Positions 27,107 through 38,834 of a stretch of DNA of 64,000 nt are shown one piece after another (position 1 is the stretch's first letter; the number at the start of each line of letters is the position of its first letter). The position numbers were made by a program, and so were the translations under genes. The DNA comes from Dromaius novaehollandiae (lineage: Eukaryota; Chordata; Aves; Casuariiformes; Dromaiidae), in NCBI RefSeq assembly GCF_036370855.1, contig NC_088132.1, positions 65,324,841 to 65,388,840 of the forward strand, written 5' to 3'. Below the pieces are notes generated by a model. It worked only from the letters and a program-made list of their open reading frames with translations. It was not told where the DNA came from and did not search any database.

Positions 27107-27120
27107 AAACTAGATGGCAG
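27107..27120 (+). promoter_or_regulatory. CTCF-like motif in SNX18 3' UTR region
   Basis: AAACTAGATGGCAG matches 12 of 14 positions of the core consensus CCASYAGRKGGCRS, with the ten 3' positions all matching. It is a motif match only. Confidence 0.25.
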
Positions 27121-27700
27121 CTGATTTTTTCCAGTCAATATGAGGTTTCATAATCAGTTCCTGTCATAGGCATCAACCCTTCATTCATTCGATCTTAAAA
27201 ATGTGACTTACTAAAAAAGGAAAAATAGAGTCTAAAGGCACAGAATCACATAGCTGCTCTAGTAGGAGTCTGTAAACAGAGAATTGTTTGAATTTAGGAA
27301 ATCCAAATCTAGGAGAGTAAAAAGGCATCTGAAGCAGGCTTTTCTCTAGCCAGCTTCCTTAAAGACCCAAACCGTTTTGAGGTCTACAAAGTATGCACTA
27401 AAATACCATACTTCAAAAAGCAATAAGGCAAATAGTATACTCATTATTTCAAAAAAGTTACAATGGTAGTGTCGGCATACACAGTATAACTTAGTTACAA
27501 TGCGTGGTACTGTTTCTACTACATAGCCATATAACTGTTTCTTTCTACATAATCAGATTAAACTGGGATTCCAGGTGAACACAAAACCAATCTTGTACCA
27601 CCATCTACCACTGGCAATATTTCTTTAACAGCAGCAATGTTTGCTCTGCTACTGAAGTCATTTTCATATTGAGGAAAGTTCACAGATCAAAGTTCAGAGA

Positions 27701-27954
27701 TTAAACACTGTCATACTTGTGAAGAGCTTCTTCTAACTTTTGTGTCACTTTTTGAAAAAAGAGTATTTGCTGTTGCAAGAAATGTTGCATCTGTGATTTA
27801 AAGTCCCTCACACGAATTTTGTGGAAATGATTAATTTCTGCTAGGGTTGCAAAAGAAATAATGTTACAGCGTTCTTGAATGCCCTCAGCTTTTTGGAGCT
27901 CCATCTTCCCTTCTTCCACATGCCGCTTACTCTCCTTTACCTTGGTAAGGGCTC
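27701..27954 (-). CDS. SNX18: Sorting nexin 18, coding exon 2 (C-terminal BAR domain end and stop)
   Basis: This is the last coding exon. After the acceptor AG at 27956-27955 the first two bases (GA) complete a Gly codon begun by the last G of exon 1. The junction therefore reads VQK-G-ALTKVKESK, exactly as expected for SNX18. The remaining 83 residues (525-607) are the final BAR-domain helices, with FATLAEINHFHKIRVRDFK and FLQQQILFFQKVTQKLEEAL, ending HKYDSV and TAA at 27703-27701. BAR domains dimerise into a curved coiled coil that binds membrane, so this exon is essential for the membrane-bending function (known of the family). The exon is much less GC-rich than exon 1, which lies in a CpG island. 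The in-frame sequence upstream of 27954 is intron, not protein. Confidence 0.96.
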
Positions 27955-28033
27955 CTGTGTAAAGAACAAAATAAAACAGTTGAACTGTGAGGACAATGTG
28001 AACTTTACTATATTTTAACAAGTGATTTAATAG

Positions 28034-28061
28034 ATATACACACACACACATATATATACAC
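28034..28061. repeat. Alternating (CA)/(TA) tract 80 nt from SNX18 acceptor
   Basis: Perfect purine/pyrimidine alternation with six CA units and a TA run. In the SNX18 pre-mRNA it reads as UA and UG repeats about 80-107 nt upstream of the 3' splice site, a position where UG-binding proteins (TDP-43, CELF) can act. Confidence 0.85.
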
Positions 28062-30357
28062 TAAGATGTTTTTACAACTACAGTACTAAAATCTGTAGCA
28101 TAAAAATTTCACCACTCTGGATATTACGTTTGGAAAAATCCAGAGCAATGATTAGCTGCACAGATAATTAGCTGTTAATAAGATTAGCTGCCAAAGATTA
28201 CATTACCCAAGAATATGTAACCTAAATCACATTCATAAATTTTTTGTAGGAAAGCATAAAGAGTTGACATAAAGGTGACATATAAGCAAGTAAGCTTTAA
28301 CAGATAAAACAGGCCTGTAAAAGAGAAGCCACTCAAATTACATTCTAACTATATGGAGGCTGAATGATTATGCCATGGAACATAAAACAGAGAGCAACTG
28401 TAGAACTGACTTGTCCAGGACTTAAATTTACCAGAACAGAGTGAAGAGCATGACCCTGACGACTGCAGATCTCAGTTGTAGTCATGGGTTTTCACTGATA
28501 GCAATACACTCTAAAAGATCTTAATAATAATGCTGAAAAGCAATAAAAGCTTTTTCAGAGTAAAAAATCACAGAATAGTGAATGTGGTCAAAAAAAAAAC
28601 CCCAATTTTTTTAAAGAAAGATCTAGCTTGCAAAAGCTAGTAAAGGACAACATTTGTATTTCACAATCTTAAAAATCAGATGGTGTCCTTTAGAGAATGA
28701 CTGATAAATATACAAGCGGTGGAAAACATTAAAGCCCTAGAAAACTAGTCAGATGGATTTAAGCCTACGTAAACACCATAAAAGTAACCTCATACAGAAA
28801 CCTGACTTTCAATAATGTGAGACATCAAAATAAGATCTCAATACACAAAATCTGACACACTGTGCTTTTACATTCCAGATACCCCCAAATTAGTCCCTTA
28901 GTACTACAGAATCTAGAAGCTTATTTCAAAGTTATAGAAGTCGAGGTGGAGATAACACAGTCCTGTAGGAGCTCGAAGAAAAATAGAGCAAAAGAACTGA
29001 TAGCCTTCCTCCTCCTCCAAATAGCTAATTAAAGCACACACTTCTTGCAAAACAGAAGAGTGCCAAAACCAGGCTCAAATACTGACATAGAATACTAAGT
29101 TGTGTCCTAGACATTCATTTTCATGGACCCAATTTCCCCAAATTGAGGAACTCCATAAATATTACATAAATATTTTATTCATATAACTAAAGACAGTCAT
29201 ACCAATACTGCTTTTATCTTCTCACAAAATTTTAGTCTTATGACATTTTTCACAGACTTTATGATCACACTAAAGTTACTCGTTCCTTCACCTATTTGTA
29301 ATGTCTTAAATAACTCTGTCCTTTCATATTACACTTTGTATCACACAAGTGACTACACTTCAGTGACAGTCCTCCCCTTACATTTCCTTGAAGAAACGCT
29401 TTTCTGTGCTCCCTACCATCAGCAGAAAGTAGCCTGCAAGCTAACAGAGAAGCCTCTCTGCCTATATATCTTTAAGGGGGACAATCTCCTATCTATCTGC
29501 TGGGAGAGAAATCTTGTCAGCCTGAAACCACACATGTAGTAAACAGCATTAAACAGTAAGAATACAGTCTATCTATCAACGGTAATATTATCTATCTTCC
29601 ATTCTTTCCTTGCTGGACTTTTTAATCTGCCATGGTGAATACTCCTTCCCCAAGCAACCTGACACACACACTCTGCAATTTCGAGTTGCTGCAGTGGAAC
29701 AGGATCCTGCGCGCAGCTACTTTGGGGGTTGCTGCACGCAGCAATGTAGGAGGGCAGCCGGGGAGCACAGGCACCGCTCAGGGCTTTGCATTCAAAGGCG
29801 TTTGGCATCCCACTAGGTAGAGCACGTCATCTTTTGTCCTGTCTCTGATGTCTCACCAGGGAACGAGTCAGAACTGAGGATGAATGTATGCTCACACTAG
29901 AGCCAAGTTAAATACCAGATGATACGGTAGACTTGGGGAGCAAAGTTTGTTTCATTTTTGTAATGGAGTAGGGGCTGGTGTCTTATAAATAAACTCTGGA
30001 ATTCCTAAAATCAGAGATGCATGCATGAATTTTCTTCATTAAATATCTAATGATTACTTTTTAATTGGGGGGCACGTGGGCTGTTTTTCTTTTATTTTAA
30101 TAACCAACACTTGGAAAATATACCCTCTGTTATCAGTACTTCTCTACTCTTAAACTCATGCTCTTTTTCTCCTTAATTTGCATTTAGGCTGCACTCTACG
30201 TGGCAACTTCTCTGTTTGCAGTCCCGGTATAAGCTCTCAGCCAAGAGCTTAAGAAATTCCTCTCTGTGGTGACGTACGTGCAGAAAGACCATATGGACCC
30301 CCGCCCCCTTATTTTTTTTTTTAACTGTGGCAGTAATGTTACTAACAAAATAAGTGT

Positions 30358-30520
30358 AAAGCGAAGACTGCGTTCCGGCTCTGAAGGCAGCGCGCCGAGC
30401 AGTTAGAGAGGCCGAGGGCAGGCGCTGTCGCCGGCCGCAGCGAGCGGCACCGCCTGACGCAGAGCTGCACCTTCCCCGCGTGGCACCTACCGCTTGGCAC
30501 CGGCTGCTGCAGCCGACTGA
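30358..30520. promoter_or_regulatory. Intronic CpG-rich patch upstream of SNX18 exon 2
   Basis: A compact CpG cluster (for example CAGCGCGCCGAGC and TCGCCGGCCGCAGCGAGCGG) sits in the otherwise AT-rich SNX18 intron, about 2.4 kb upstream of coding exon 2 on the transcribed strand. It could be an alternative promoter or an enhancer. No exon is evident. Confidence 0.4.
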
Positions 30521-32479
30521 CCTCATCATCTCCAGCCTGGCCCAAAAAAACACAACCGAGAAACCTTTCCACATGCAGCACAGCAAGCAACGGGACGCAA
30601 GTCTGTGCCAGAAGATCTCTATTTTCTCCTTTAAAGAGCGAGGAGTCTGTGAGGCAGAGCGTGCTCTGAAAAATCTCTGTTAACTCCCACTTGCTCAAGA
30701 AGGACACTTCTTTCAACAAACAAAAGCAGTCTTAGTAAAAATTTTCTCTACATTTTGTTTGCATTGCAAGAATCCATGCAGAACTATGAAAAACTGAAAA
30801 TTGGGACTTACTGGAAGCCAGATGGAGTTGATTAAATAAATATGACAACTCTTTAGTTCTGGTGTGGGGAAACAGCTTTAAATGTTATTTCTAAGATGAC
30901 CAAACTGGAAAAAAAAATACTGGAACTTACAGCATCAGCAGCTGAAAGTGTAATTAAATTTCTTGGCCTGTACAATCTTTGAATTATTTTACATCTTTAA
31001 AAACTATATATTAACAAACATGAAAACCCTCCATAGTAGAAATATTATGCATTATGCCTTTTGCTGACATTAAAGATGCATAATTAAGAAAAGGAATCCA
31101 GAGGGAAAACTTGCAAGCATGAATACTGTTGTGTTAATGCATATGGATTCATGCTGACACTATAATGGAACTGCCCTTAAAATCTAGGTAGGTTACAACT
31201 GGAGGTCAGCAATGTATGACATGAGTTTATACTTACGCTTAAGCATGAACTCGATTGCTTTTTGAAGTACCTCCAAAATCAGTGTTGAATTATTAGCAAA
31301 ACTATGTTAAAGTAACAGAGGAAAAATTTTGGCTTGTTTTTAGGGTAAAAAAAACCCTTCCCAAAACACACAGAAAAAAAAATCCCATTTATCTTATTTT
31401 AAAAAGGAAAGTAAATCATTTGTTCTAAAATACCATTTGTAATTTGCTCAGCATCTATTTCAATATGTCTTGGCAAAAAGTGTTGTTAGTTTGCACAGCT
31501 TTGCAAATAGCTTTACTAACAATAACATAACATTTTTCATCTCAAATTTTCTCAGAGTATGTCTTTGTAGCCCACAACCTTTTTATTTGAATCTGTATGA
31601 GCAAAGCTCTGAGTCTCAGCAGAGATTCCTTGCCTTCAGGGGTGCAAGAATCCAAGCACAGGCAAGGGCAGGATTGTTTGAGGCTTGTGACACTGATACA
31701 TTGTTATTTCTCCCTTTCAGCAGTGATTTGCAACCCTATTTTCCCCAAAACTGGGGGAATTAGAAGCTTTAGAGAACACAGGTCAAATAATTTTAAAATT
31801 ACAGAAAAATTAAAGACCTGTTTTTAAACTCAGCAGGTCACACGTTTCTAATTGCAAAAGAGAGAAGGACAGGGCAAGGGAAGAGGGGCGAAAAGAGTAG
31901 CTCCTACTGTGCATCCCTGCCCAAAAATGAAGGTATTGGTCAGAGATGTCTGGGTGGGGTAAGTGTCCCATGGTAACCCAACACCTCCTGACCCACAACT
32001 TGTAACCCTTCTCACCACAGCCTGTATACCATAAAACCTCACCCTCCACACATTTTCCCCTCATCGCCACTAATCCATCCATTGCCGCCAGTACCTAATT
32101 CAAAGTCTTCACTCCTGGCTCTGCCCCAAATCCCTATATTCCTCTGCAATGCCAAACTCCTCACCCTCCCCTTGAAGCCCCCTCTTACCCCTCCAGCCCT
32201 GCTGCTGCCCTCGCAGGCTGCTGAAGCTGCCCCCCCAGCCTAACTACACCTGCTGGTTTCTGATTTTAAGGATCCTAACTTATCAAATATCAGTTTAGAC
32301 AATCAAAAGAGCAAGACATATTTCAAGGAAAATTATGGTAGCCCTAGAAAAAGCTAAAACACATTTTAAGGAAAAGAAACAGAAGCAGCCTCCTCCCAAT
32401 GCATATTAGTTTAAGGAAATCTGCTAAATACATGTCTGGGATAAATATCCAAGAAAGCACTGTTCCAAGAGTGATGGAA

Positions 32480-32524
32480 CACACGCACACAGACACACAC
32501 GTGCGTGCGCATATGTGTGTGTGT
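32480..32524. repeat. CA/CG/TG tract with Z-DNA and hairpin potential
   Basis: Bases 32493-32524 alternate purine and pyrimidine without a break, including GTGCGTGCGC. ACACACAC on one side and GTGTGTGT on the other can pair. An imperfect CA stretch precedes it. Confidence 0.85.
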
Positions 32525-33204
32525 TTTAATTCCAGCTCTAAAGACTCTGTAAAAACTTGCCTCTGCATTTAAAGCTTCCAGTCCAACAAAAAAGACCGTT
32601 AGGAGATCTGGTTCCACTAATTAGGACTAGCTTTCAAGCAGCAAAGAGGGCCTGGATCAAAAATGCTCAAAAAGCTGCCCTATATCAATTTCTGTTTTTA
32701 AAGGTGGGGAAAAGCAGATGCAAATGCTGTTTTTCATTGTCCAAAGCCTGATGTTAAACAGACATTGATGCTCACTGAATACTGTCAAAGGCTTAAGAGA
32801 AACACATAGGTTTCAGTGCTTGTTTTGATCTATGCAATTAGACAATGCAAAATTATGTAAACACATTTAATATGGGACATTCATAATACAATGCCAGCAG
32901 CCAAGAAGACATGGACAATGTAAAATTCCTGAAAGAAATAAATACTTCCAATCTGTGAAATACACAATATGAATGACAACTTAAATAGGTGTTGAGGAGT
33001 TATCAGGAAAAGAGAAAAAAAGAGGGTATAGAGCCAATAAACTGGCAGGCCTTGCAAACATATGAGGCTGCAACAAGGCTGAAAGAGTCAAATATCTTAA
33101 AAAAAAAAAAAATCCTGAACTTGCAAGCACTCAGGTTCGGGGTAAACAATGCATTTTCCTATCACTTGCAGTTTTTTTACTACTACGAATGCTTTAAGAG
33201 GGTG

Positions 33205-33272
33205 TGAACAGTTAACTAAGAGTGGGTTTGAATCTGCTCTTGACCTTGTGCTCACTTTCCCCCTGCACTGTA
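33205..33272 (+). repeat. Possible MIR-like relic in SNX18 intron
   Basis: GGGTTTGAATCTGCTCTTGACC then TTGTGCTCACTT resembles parts of a MIR element (tRNA-type B box, then TGACCTTGGGCAAGTCACTT) with an internal deletion. The match is weak. Confidence 0.25.
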
Positions 33273-34507
33273 AGTACACATATGAACACGAAACTCACGC
33301 GAATGCATGCGTGTCACCAAGCTCTCCATTCTGCATGTGGAATGGATTGCATCCAGTTGCATGATATGATCAGTCGACCAGCAGTGACCCTGCACTGGTT
33401 CTTCACATGTTCAGCAGGGATGTCACAAGCTCAAGTTGCGGCCCGCAACGTGACAGGAAAGCAAACGTCACGGGGCTCAGCTCCCGAAGACCTGCAACCA
33501 CGACTGCTCTTCACCCAACTCCTGCATCTCATTCAAAGCCAAATCTCCCCTGCACCTGCCAGCATGGGCAATCAGTAGCCAAATAACGGTAGTAACTTTT
33601 AAAAGCGTACCAACCAACCTCACACTGCCACGTGTCCACCCCTCCTCAGTGCAGCACCTCAACATCAGCTTTGGAGTTTGGCATACAGCAGTCAAGAGCA
33701 AAACTTCAGCTGCATCTTAAGTTAGTAATACAAATAAAGACAAGCCTAGAACTAGGAAATTCACTGGGGCAAGAGCCCCTTTTTGCTCTGCATTCGTACA
33801 GCATGTAGTACAATGGACATCTGTCCCATGGGTGGGCTTGCTGGATTCTTAAAAAACAAAAGCAGTAATGAGCAATACTGTTTATAACTGCATCATTCTT
33901 TTCTGAAATACATCTGAGAAAGTACTGCAACAGCAGTGATTTGACCGCGTACAGCAACATTGCGTATGGGGAGGAATATGGGATCAAACACAAATGAGTG
34001 AGCTCAACACCTTCTCTAAAAGACAGTGCAACAGTAGCAAGTATCCTTTGAAGTGACACAGGTCTGCAATTCACAGTCACCCACTAAGTCACGAATATAG
34101 CAACATCTTCAGTATGTTAGTCCAAAATAATGAACTTCAAAATTCACCTAGCTTGTAAAAGCCAACAAGTTAATTTTTTAAGATCCTATAATCTAATGCT
34201 TTTATGACTGCAGTTACTCGAGTATTTCTTTCACTTTGGTGATGAATTGTGCTAAAACAGAGCAAATAGATTTCTTTCACTAATAGCCAGATAACAGAAA
34301 TATATGCAAAACTATTATGATTATTATAACACTATTTCTTTTAGCAAATACCCATGTTTTTGTTATTGTTAACACCTCAACTTAAAGATTTCAAAATAAC
34401 TGCAAAGGGAATGAAAGGAGACATGGGAGAAAAAAGAGGGAAGTTAGTCCTGCAGGTCCCCAAGATACATTACAAAAATTTTCTGGAATACATTTTTAAT
34501 GGAACTT

Positions 34508-34532
34508 GGGGAAGGGGGGGGTGGGAGGAGGA
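34508..34532 (+). repeat. G-rich tract with quadruplex potential
   Basis: GGGG-AA-GGGGGGGG-T-GGG followed by AGGAGGAG supplies four G3 runs on the plus strand (the non-transcribed strand of SNX18 lies opposite). In the SNX18 intron. Confidence 0.7.
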
Positions 34533-35353
34533 GTGAACTAAGTTCAGTGCCAGCCAAGCAGTACGGCCTGCATCTCACGTGACAGCTTTTGCCTTTCACT
34601 AACTGGCTTCGGCAGGGACAGAAGGGACGTGTTTGCTGCCTGACGCACTGCTGAAGTCACTATTTGCACGGTGGGCAAGAAGCAGCAGTGCTTCCACAGG
34701 ATGGGAAGGTGACACGTGCCAGTCGGTTGCTCCAAACACGCTAGTGCACCAACAACCTAAGAGACATTTGTAAATGACACAGAGAAAGACAGTAGCTGTA
34801 AATGACAAAATGGAAAACGTCTGAGGAGGGTGATCGTTCTGGCCTTTGTATCAGTGGAAAGCGTGGCAAAAACAAAGAACACCACATTCTTGAATGTCTC
34901 CTTTGAGTCCGCTAGCCAATACGCGTCAGTTAGACAGCCTCCCCGAAGGATTTGTGTCAAAGTACAAAGGTTCCTCTGAAAGACTGCTCCCTCGCAAGGG
35001 AAGTAAACTAGAGTCAGAAAACATTGTGCTCTTTAAAGAAACTCAAAGTTCAACAGAGAATATCTTTCAACAGCTACAACTGAGGAATCTGGAGAAAATA
35101 AAAATACCTGTGTAATAAATAATTTTTATCTTTGCACAGTCAGCAAACTACAAAATAAAATTCGGTGCATTACTTCTTACAAGGAAGTAAAATAACTTGC
35201 ATTTCCATGCCATTAAGCTGTCCCTCATATTCAATATTTTAAACATGCAGGCCTAACAGTAGGCTTCTGTGGTGTGTCTTTTAAAACATGCTACTCAATA
35301 TTCAAGGGAGAACTTTGAACTCTAATGACTCCCTTTGCTTTACCTTTATTTTG

Positions 35354-35391
35354 AGACATCATCTCTAACATTAGACACCATCTCTAAAAGG
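35354..35391. repeat. Imperfect 19-bp tandem duplication
   Basis: AGACATCATCTCTAACATT is followed by AGACACCATCTCTAAAAGG in the SNX18 intron. Confidence 0.65.
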
Positions 35392-38300
35392 AAGGGAGAA
35401 AACAATATACTCAGTACGTTGCTTTTGGTGAGTTACACAAAAGGATAGAAAAGCAGAAATGTAATTAGAAATATGTTTACTCTTTCCTTATCAAGGAATC
35501 TAATGCTAGGCTCATTTAACCACAACTCTTTGCTTAAAATTTTGAAGAGGCAAACCCTGGGTAGCCCATGTGCATACAGCCACAGGTCTGACTTACTATC
35601 ATTCTCAAAAGAACACTGGAGGAAGAAACAACATTATCTCTAATCCAGCGTAACTGCAGACTGCTGCCAAAACAAGCCAGTCGACATGGCCCTCCCACCA
35701 ACACCGTATCTAGCAAAGATGTTGTTACAGGATGACTCAAGTGATTAATCCAATAAAAAACTACACTTGGCCTGGAGGGGAGGGAGACGGCGGTTTAGTT
35801 TTATCAATGGCTTAGCTATTTAATCTGACCCAGCCCAAGGCTACACAATTATTAGATCCAACACAAGGGAAGTAGCAGAACCACCACACCAGACTATATG
35901 TAACGCAAAATCATACCCTGAACTCTTCTATGCAATGCATGACTGCAATCATTACAATTTAAGTGTCATCTTCCCCTATAAGCAAACACTGATTTTTGGC
36001 CATCCTTAAACATCAAGAACATTCTTTGTAAAAGAGATTTTAGAAACCAGAGGGTAGGTTTTCCTCAATCATAGTCCGCTACTTATCTTCAGGAATTTCA
36101 AATTGTTTCTATAGGAACAAATAAATTGCATTCCATGGTTAGCACAAGAATTTAAGCGACTTCTACCCATGTTTTAAGGCTACATTAGGAATTTCAAACC
36201 ATTTATAAGGAAAAAAAACAAAAGAAATTTCTAGTTCTTGTGGTTGCAATGAAACTCTACTAAGCAGAACAGTGAACTCAAGGTTGTGTTTTCTGCTACA
36301 TTCTACAGGGAGTCAACTAGAAGCTTCCTAAAACAGAACTAGCCATAATTTTCTTCAAAAAGCTACATAGTAGTCCAGAAGTAGCATCAACAATTGAAAA
36401 GTACATCAATTATTTTGCTGCTGCTACTCACACTGCTCAGTACTAACAAATAGTCCAAATCAGGTTTAATCAACAAACAAGTTCTAGACTTATATTCTAC
36501 TCATCTTTGCTATATGAAAATGTTAGCTAATTCATATGCTATTGTGAAATTTCACATGTATTAACTGTAATGTATAGTACTTCAAAGTGACCAAGACAGA
36601 AGCTGCAGCACAATGGGAAAGCATCAGTATAAAAATATATTAGCTCTGGTTAGTTGTACTGCTTGACCAATTCCTTCCTCCCCTGCCCATAAAAGACAAA
36701 AAAACAACATCTCTCTCCCAATTCAAAGTAAAACTATAAAATTGCATGTAACAGAATGGAGATTTCACTCTGTTGACAGATGATTTGCGAAGAATGCAAT
36801 GAGCAAAGATTAACAGAACAAGCCTATGCTAAGTTAAGATTCTGCAAATTCTTTACATTTTTGGCCAAGATACAGAATGGAAAGCAACATAATGGGAATT
36901 TTCCTGAAATTAAAAACAGAAGGCCTCCCTAGTAGAGACTTAACTGTATAAAAGAAATATCATAGTGAAAAAGTATCAGCACAGTAACTAAAGAAAGAAC
37001 AACTCACTACTCTAAAATCTGGTTTTAGAGTTTTAAACAGAAAAAAACCAAGTGATCTTCAACCTCAAAGACAAAAAGCAGTAGTGCCTTGTCTCTTCTG
37101 AAAATGCCAACAAAATAGAACCTCCAAAACCAGGATTTCTAATTCACTGATCATGTTCTCCTTGACAGTGGAAATGCAGTTTAAGAAAGTTCTGTTTTTC
37201 AGAGTGAAAGTAAGTTTGAAACACAAAAATAAAACAAATGAAACTGCACCTTCTTTAGTATATACAGGATTTTTATACAGATATGTGAAAATGGCTATAA
37301 TGTTTTCAGAATCTGCAGCAATTAAAAATACAACAGCAATTATTGCAAAATACTACAGTAATTAAAAAGCTTTATTTCTTATTATTTCTTTCCGATTGCT
37401 CAAAACACTATTAGAATAAAATAATACTATCCTAAAAATCTACACTCCTAAATTACAGTGCTGTGCTAACATTTAGGTTAACATTGATTGACTGCTGGAT
37501 GATTAATGTTAGGTAGAATTGCTTACGCTTCCAGTTATCCTCTTGCAAAGCCCACTGAAAGCTTTTACTGAAACCACCAGTCCAAAATAAAATCACTTTC
37601 TAATCTAAACAATCCAGAGATCATGAAAAAATAAAACAGTCTTTGCCAGAGATTTCAGAAACTTGACAAGTTCTAACCACATTTACTCATTTTAACAAAG
37701 ATATTAATTTAACTCATATATATCTGATTAACAGTGGTGCTAGAATGCAGTGTCAAATGGCACTCAACTTTAAAGAACTATCAGTGTTAATGAATACTGT
37801 ACGTGTTTAACTGCAATCCCATTCTTTTTATAATCCCACATTTTAAATCTGATTAGATGCATTGTACCTACAACAGCAAGTTGGTGTGCATACACATAAG
37901 AAGAGCATACTTGGCCAATTTACTTTTCCACAGCGACAAGGACTTTTATCAGACCTCTACACGTTCAGAGTCTCCAAAATGTTTATGCTGCTGAAAAATA
38001 TTTAAATTAACACACCGGCAATGTGCATTTCAGCTCTAAAGTCCCAAAGATCAACCCACCAGGTCTGGCATGCAGCACCTCCAATAAGAATGTATCACTA
38101 GGCTAATTCCAATGCTATGCAAGCAACAAGCCACAGTTTGCCCGTAAAGCAGCTAATGCTTGTATGTGAGAGCAAGACGTCGAACTAACGAAAGAAATTC
38201 TAGAGAATTATCAGCCTATTTCACCTACTGCTCAGCATAACGCCATTAACAAAGCAAAAAAACCCTATACTGCTACGTAACCACATGTGAAAACAGTGCA

Positions 38301-38779
38301 AAATCCGTTGGAAGTTTTCCATTCAAACGTCAAATGCAGTGATTTTAAAAGAAACATCTATCTTTAGGTGTCCTGGATAGAGACAGTGCTTTCCGCAAAC
38401 AAACTGCCTTATCCTAGCCACTACAGCGCATATTTGAACTGCATTAATGAGTAATTCTACTGACTTTACGTGTACCTATAGCGATGCCTGAAGGGAGGCC
38501 TGTCAGGAATAACTTGATCTCCTAAAAATGAACAGAATAACAAAAGACCCATAGTCCAGCTAGGTTACGTACATTGTTTTCCATGGTCATAAACACAGCA
38601 TTCTGCATCACAGCCCGAGAGGCAAACATTAGATAATGCTAGTTTTGTCCAGTGCTAGGATAGCCTGTACTCCTCAGCACGCACAGGCACAATTTAAGGA
38701 GTTTATCTCTGACAACACTTTAGTTGATGCTACAGACTGGGGGTACAGAAGACAGTGGAACTTAAATTAGGTCTGGGTA

Positions 38780-38834
38780 TCAGAAATGCAGTATATGTGC
38801 CTATTTGTCAGAAATACAGTATATTTGTCATTTG
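38780..38834. repeat. Imperfect tandem duplication, unit about 28 bp
   Basis: TCAGAAATGCAGTATATG... at 38780-38807 is followed by TCAGAAATACAGTATAT... at 38808-38834. In the SNX18 intron. Confidence 0.85.

Larger units (their letters stand above)
25530..27700 (-). other. SNX18: Probable SNX18 3' UTR and downstream flank
   Basis: This is non-coding, AT-rich sequence directly after the SNX18 stop. On the minus strand it contains several AATAAA polyadenylation signals and many ATTTA pentamers. The end of the transcript is not determined. The candidate signals imply a 3' UTR of about 1.5 to 2.2 kb if the first, second or third is used. No competing gene is visible. The extent is inference. Confidence 0.5.

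Noticed and set aside
27238-27275. CAGAATCACATAG resembling a reversed CR1 tail octamer
   Set aside because: The flanking sequence lacks the rest of the CR1 3' end (no GGTCCCTTCC-like block), so the match is too short.
28561-28600. AATCACAGAATAG followed by A-rich/C4 run, CR1-tail-like
   Set aside because: Only about 13 bases match, with no CR1 body beside it.
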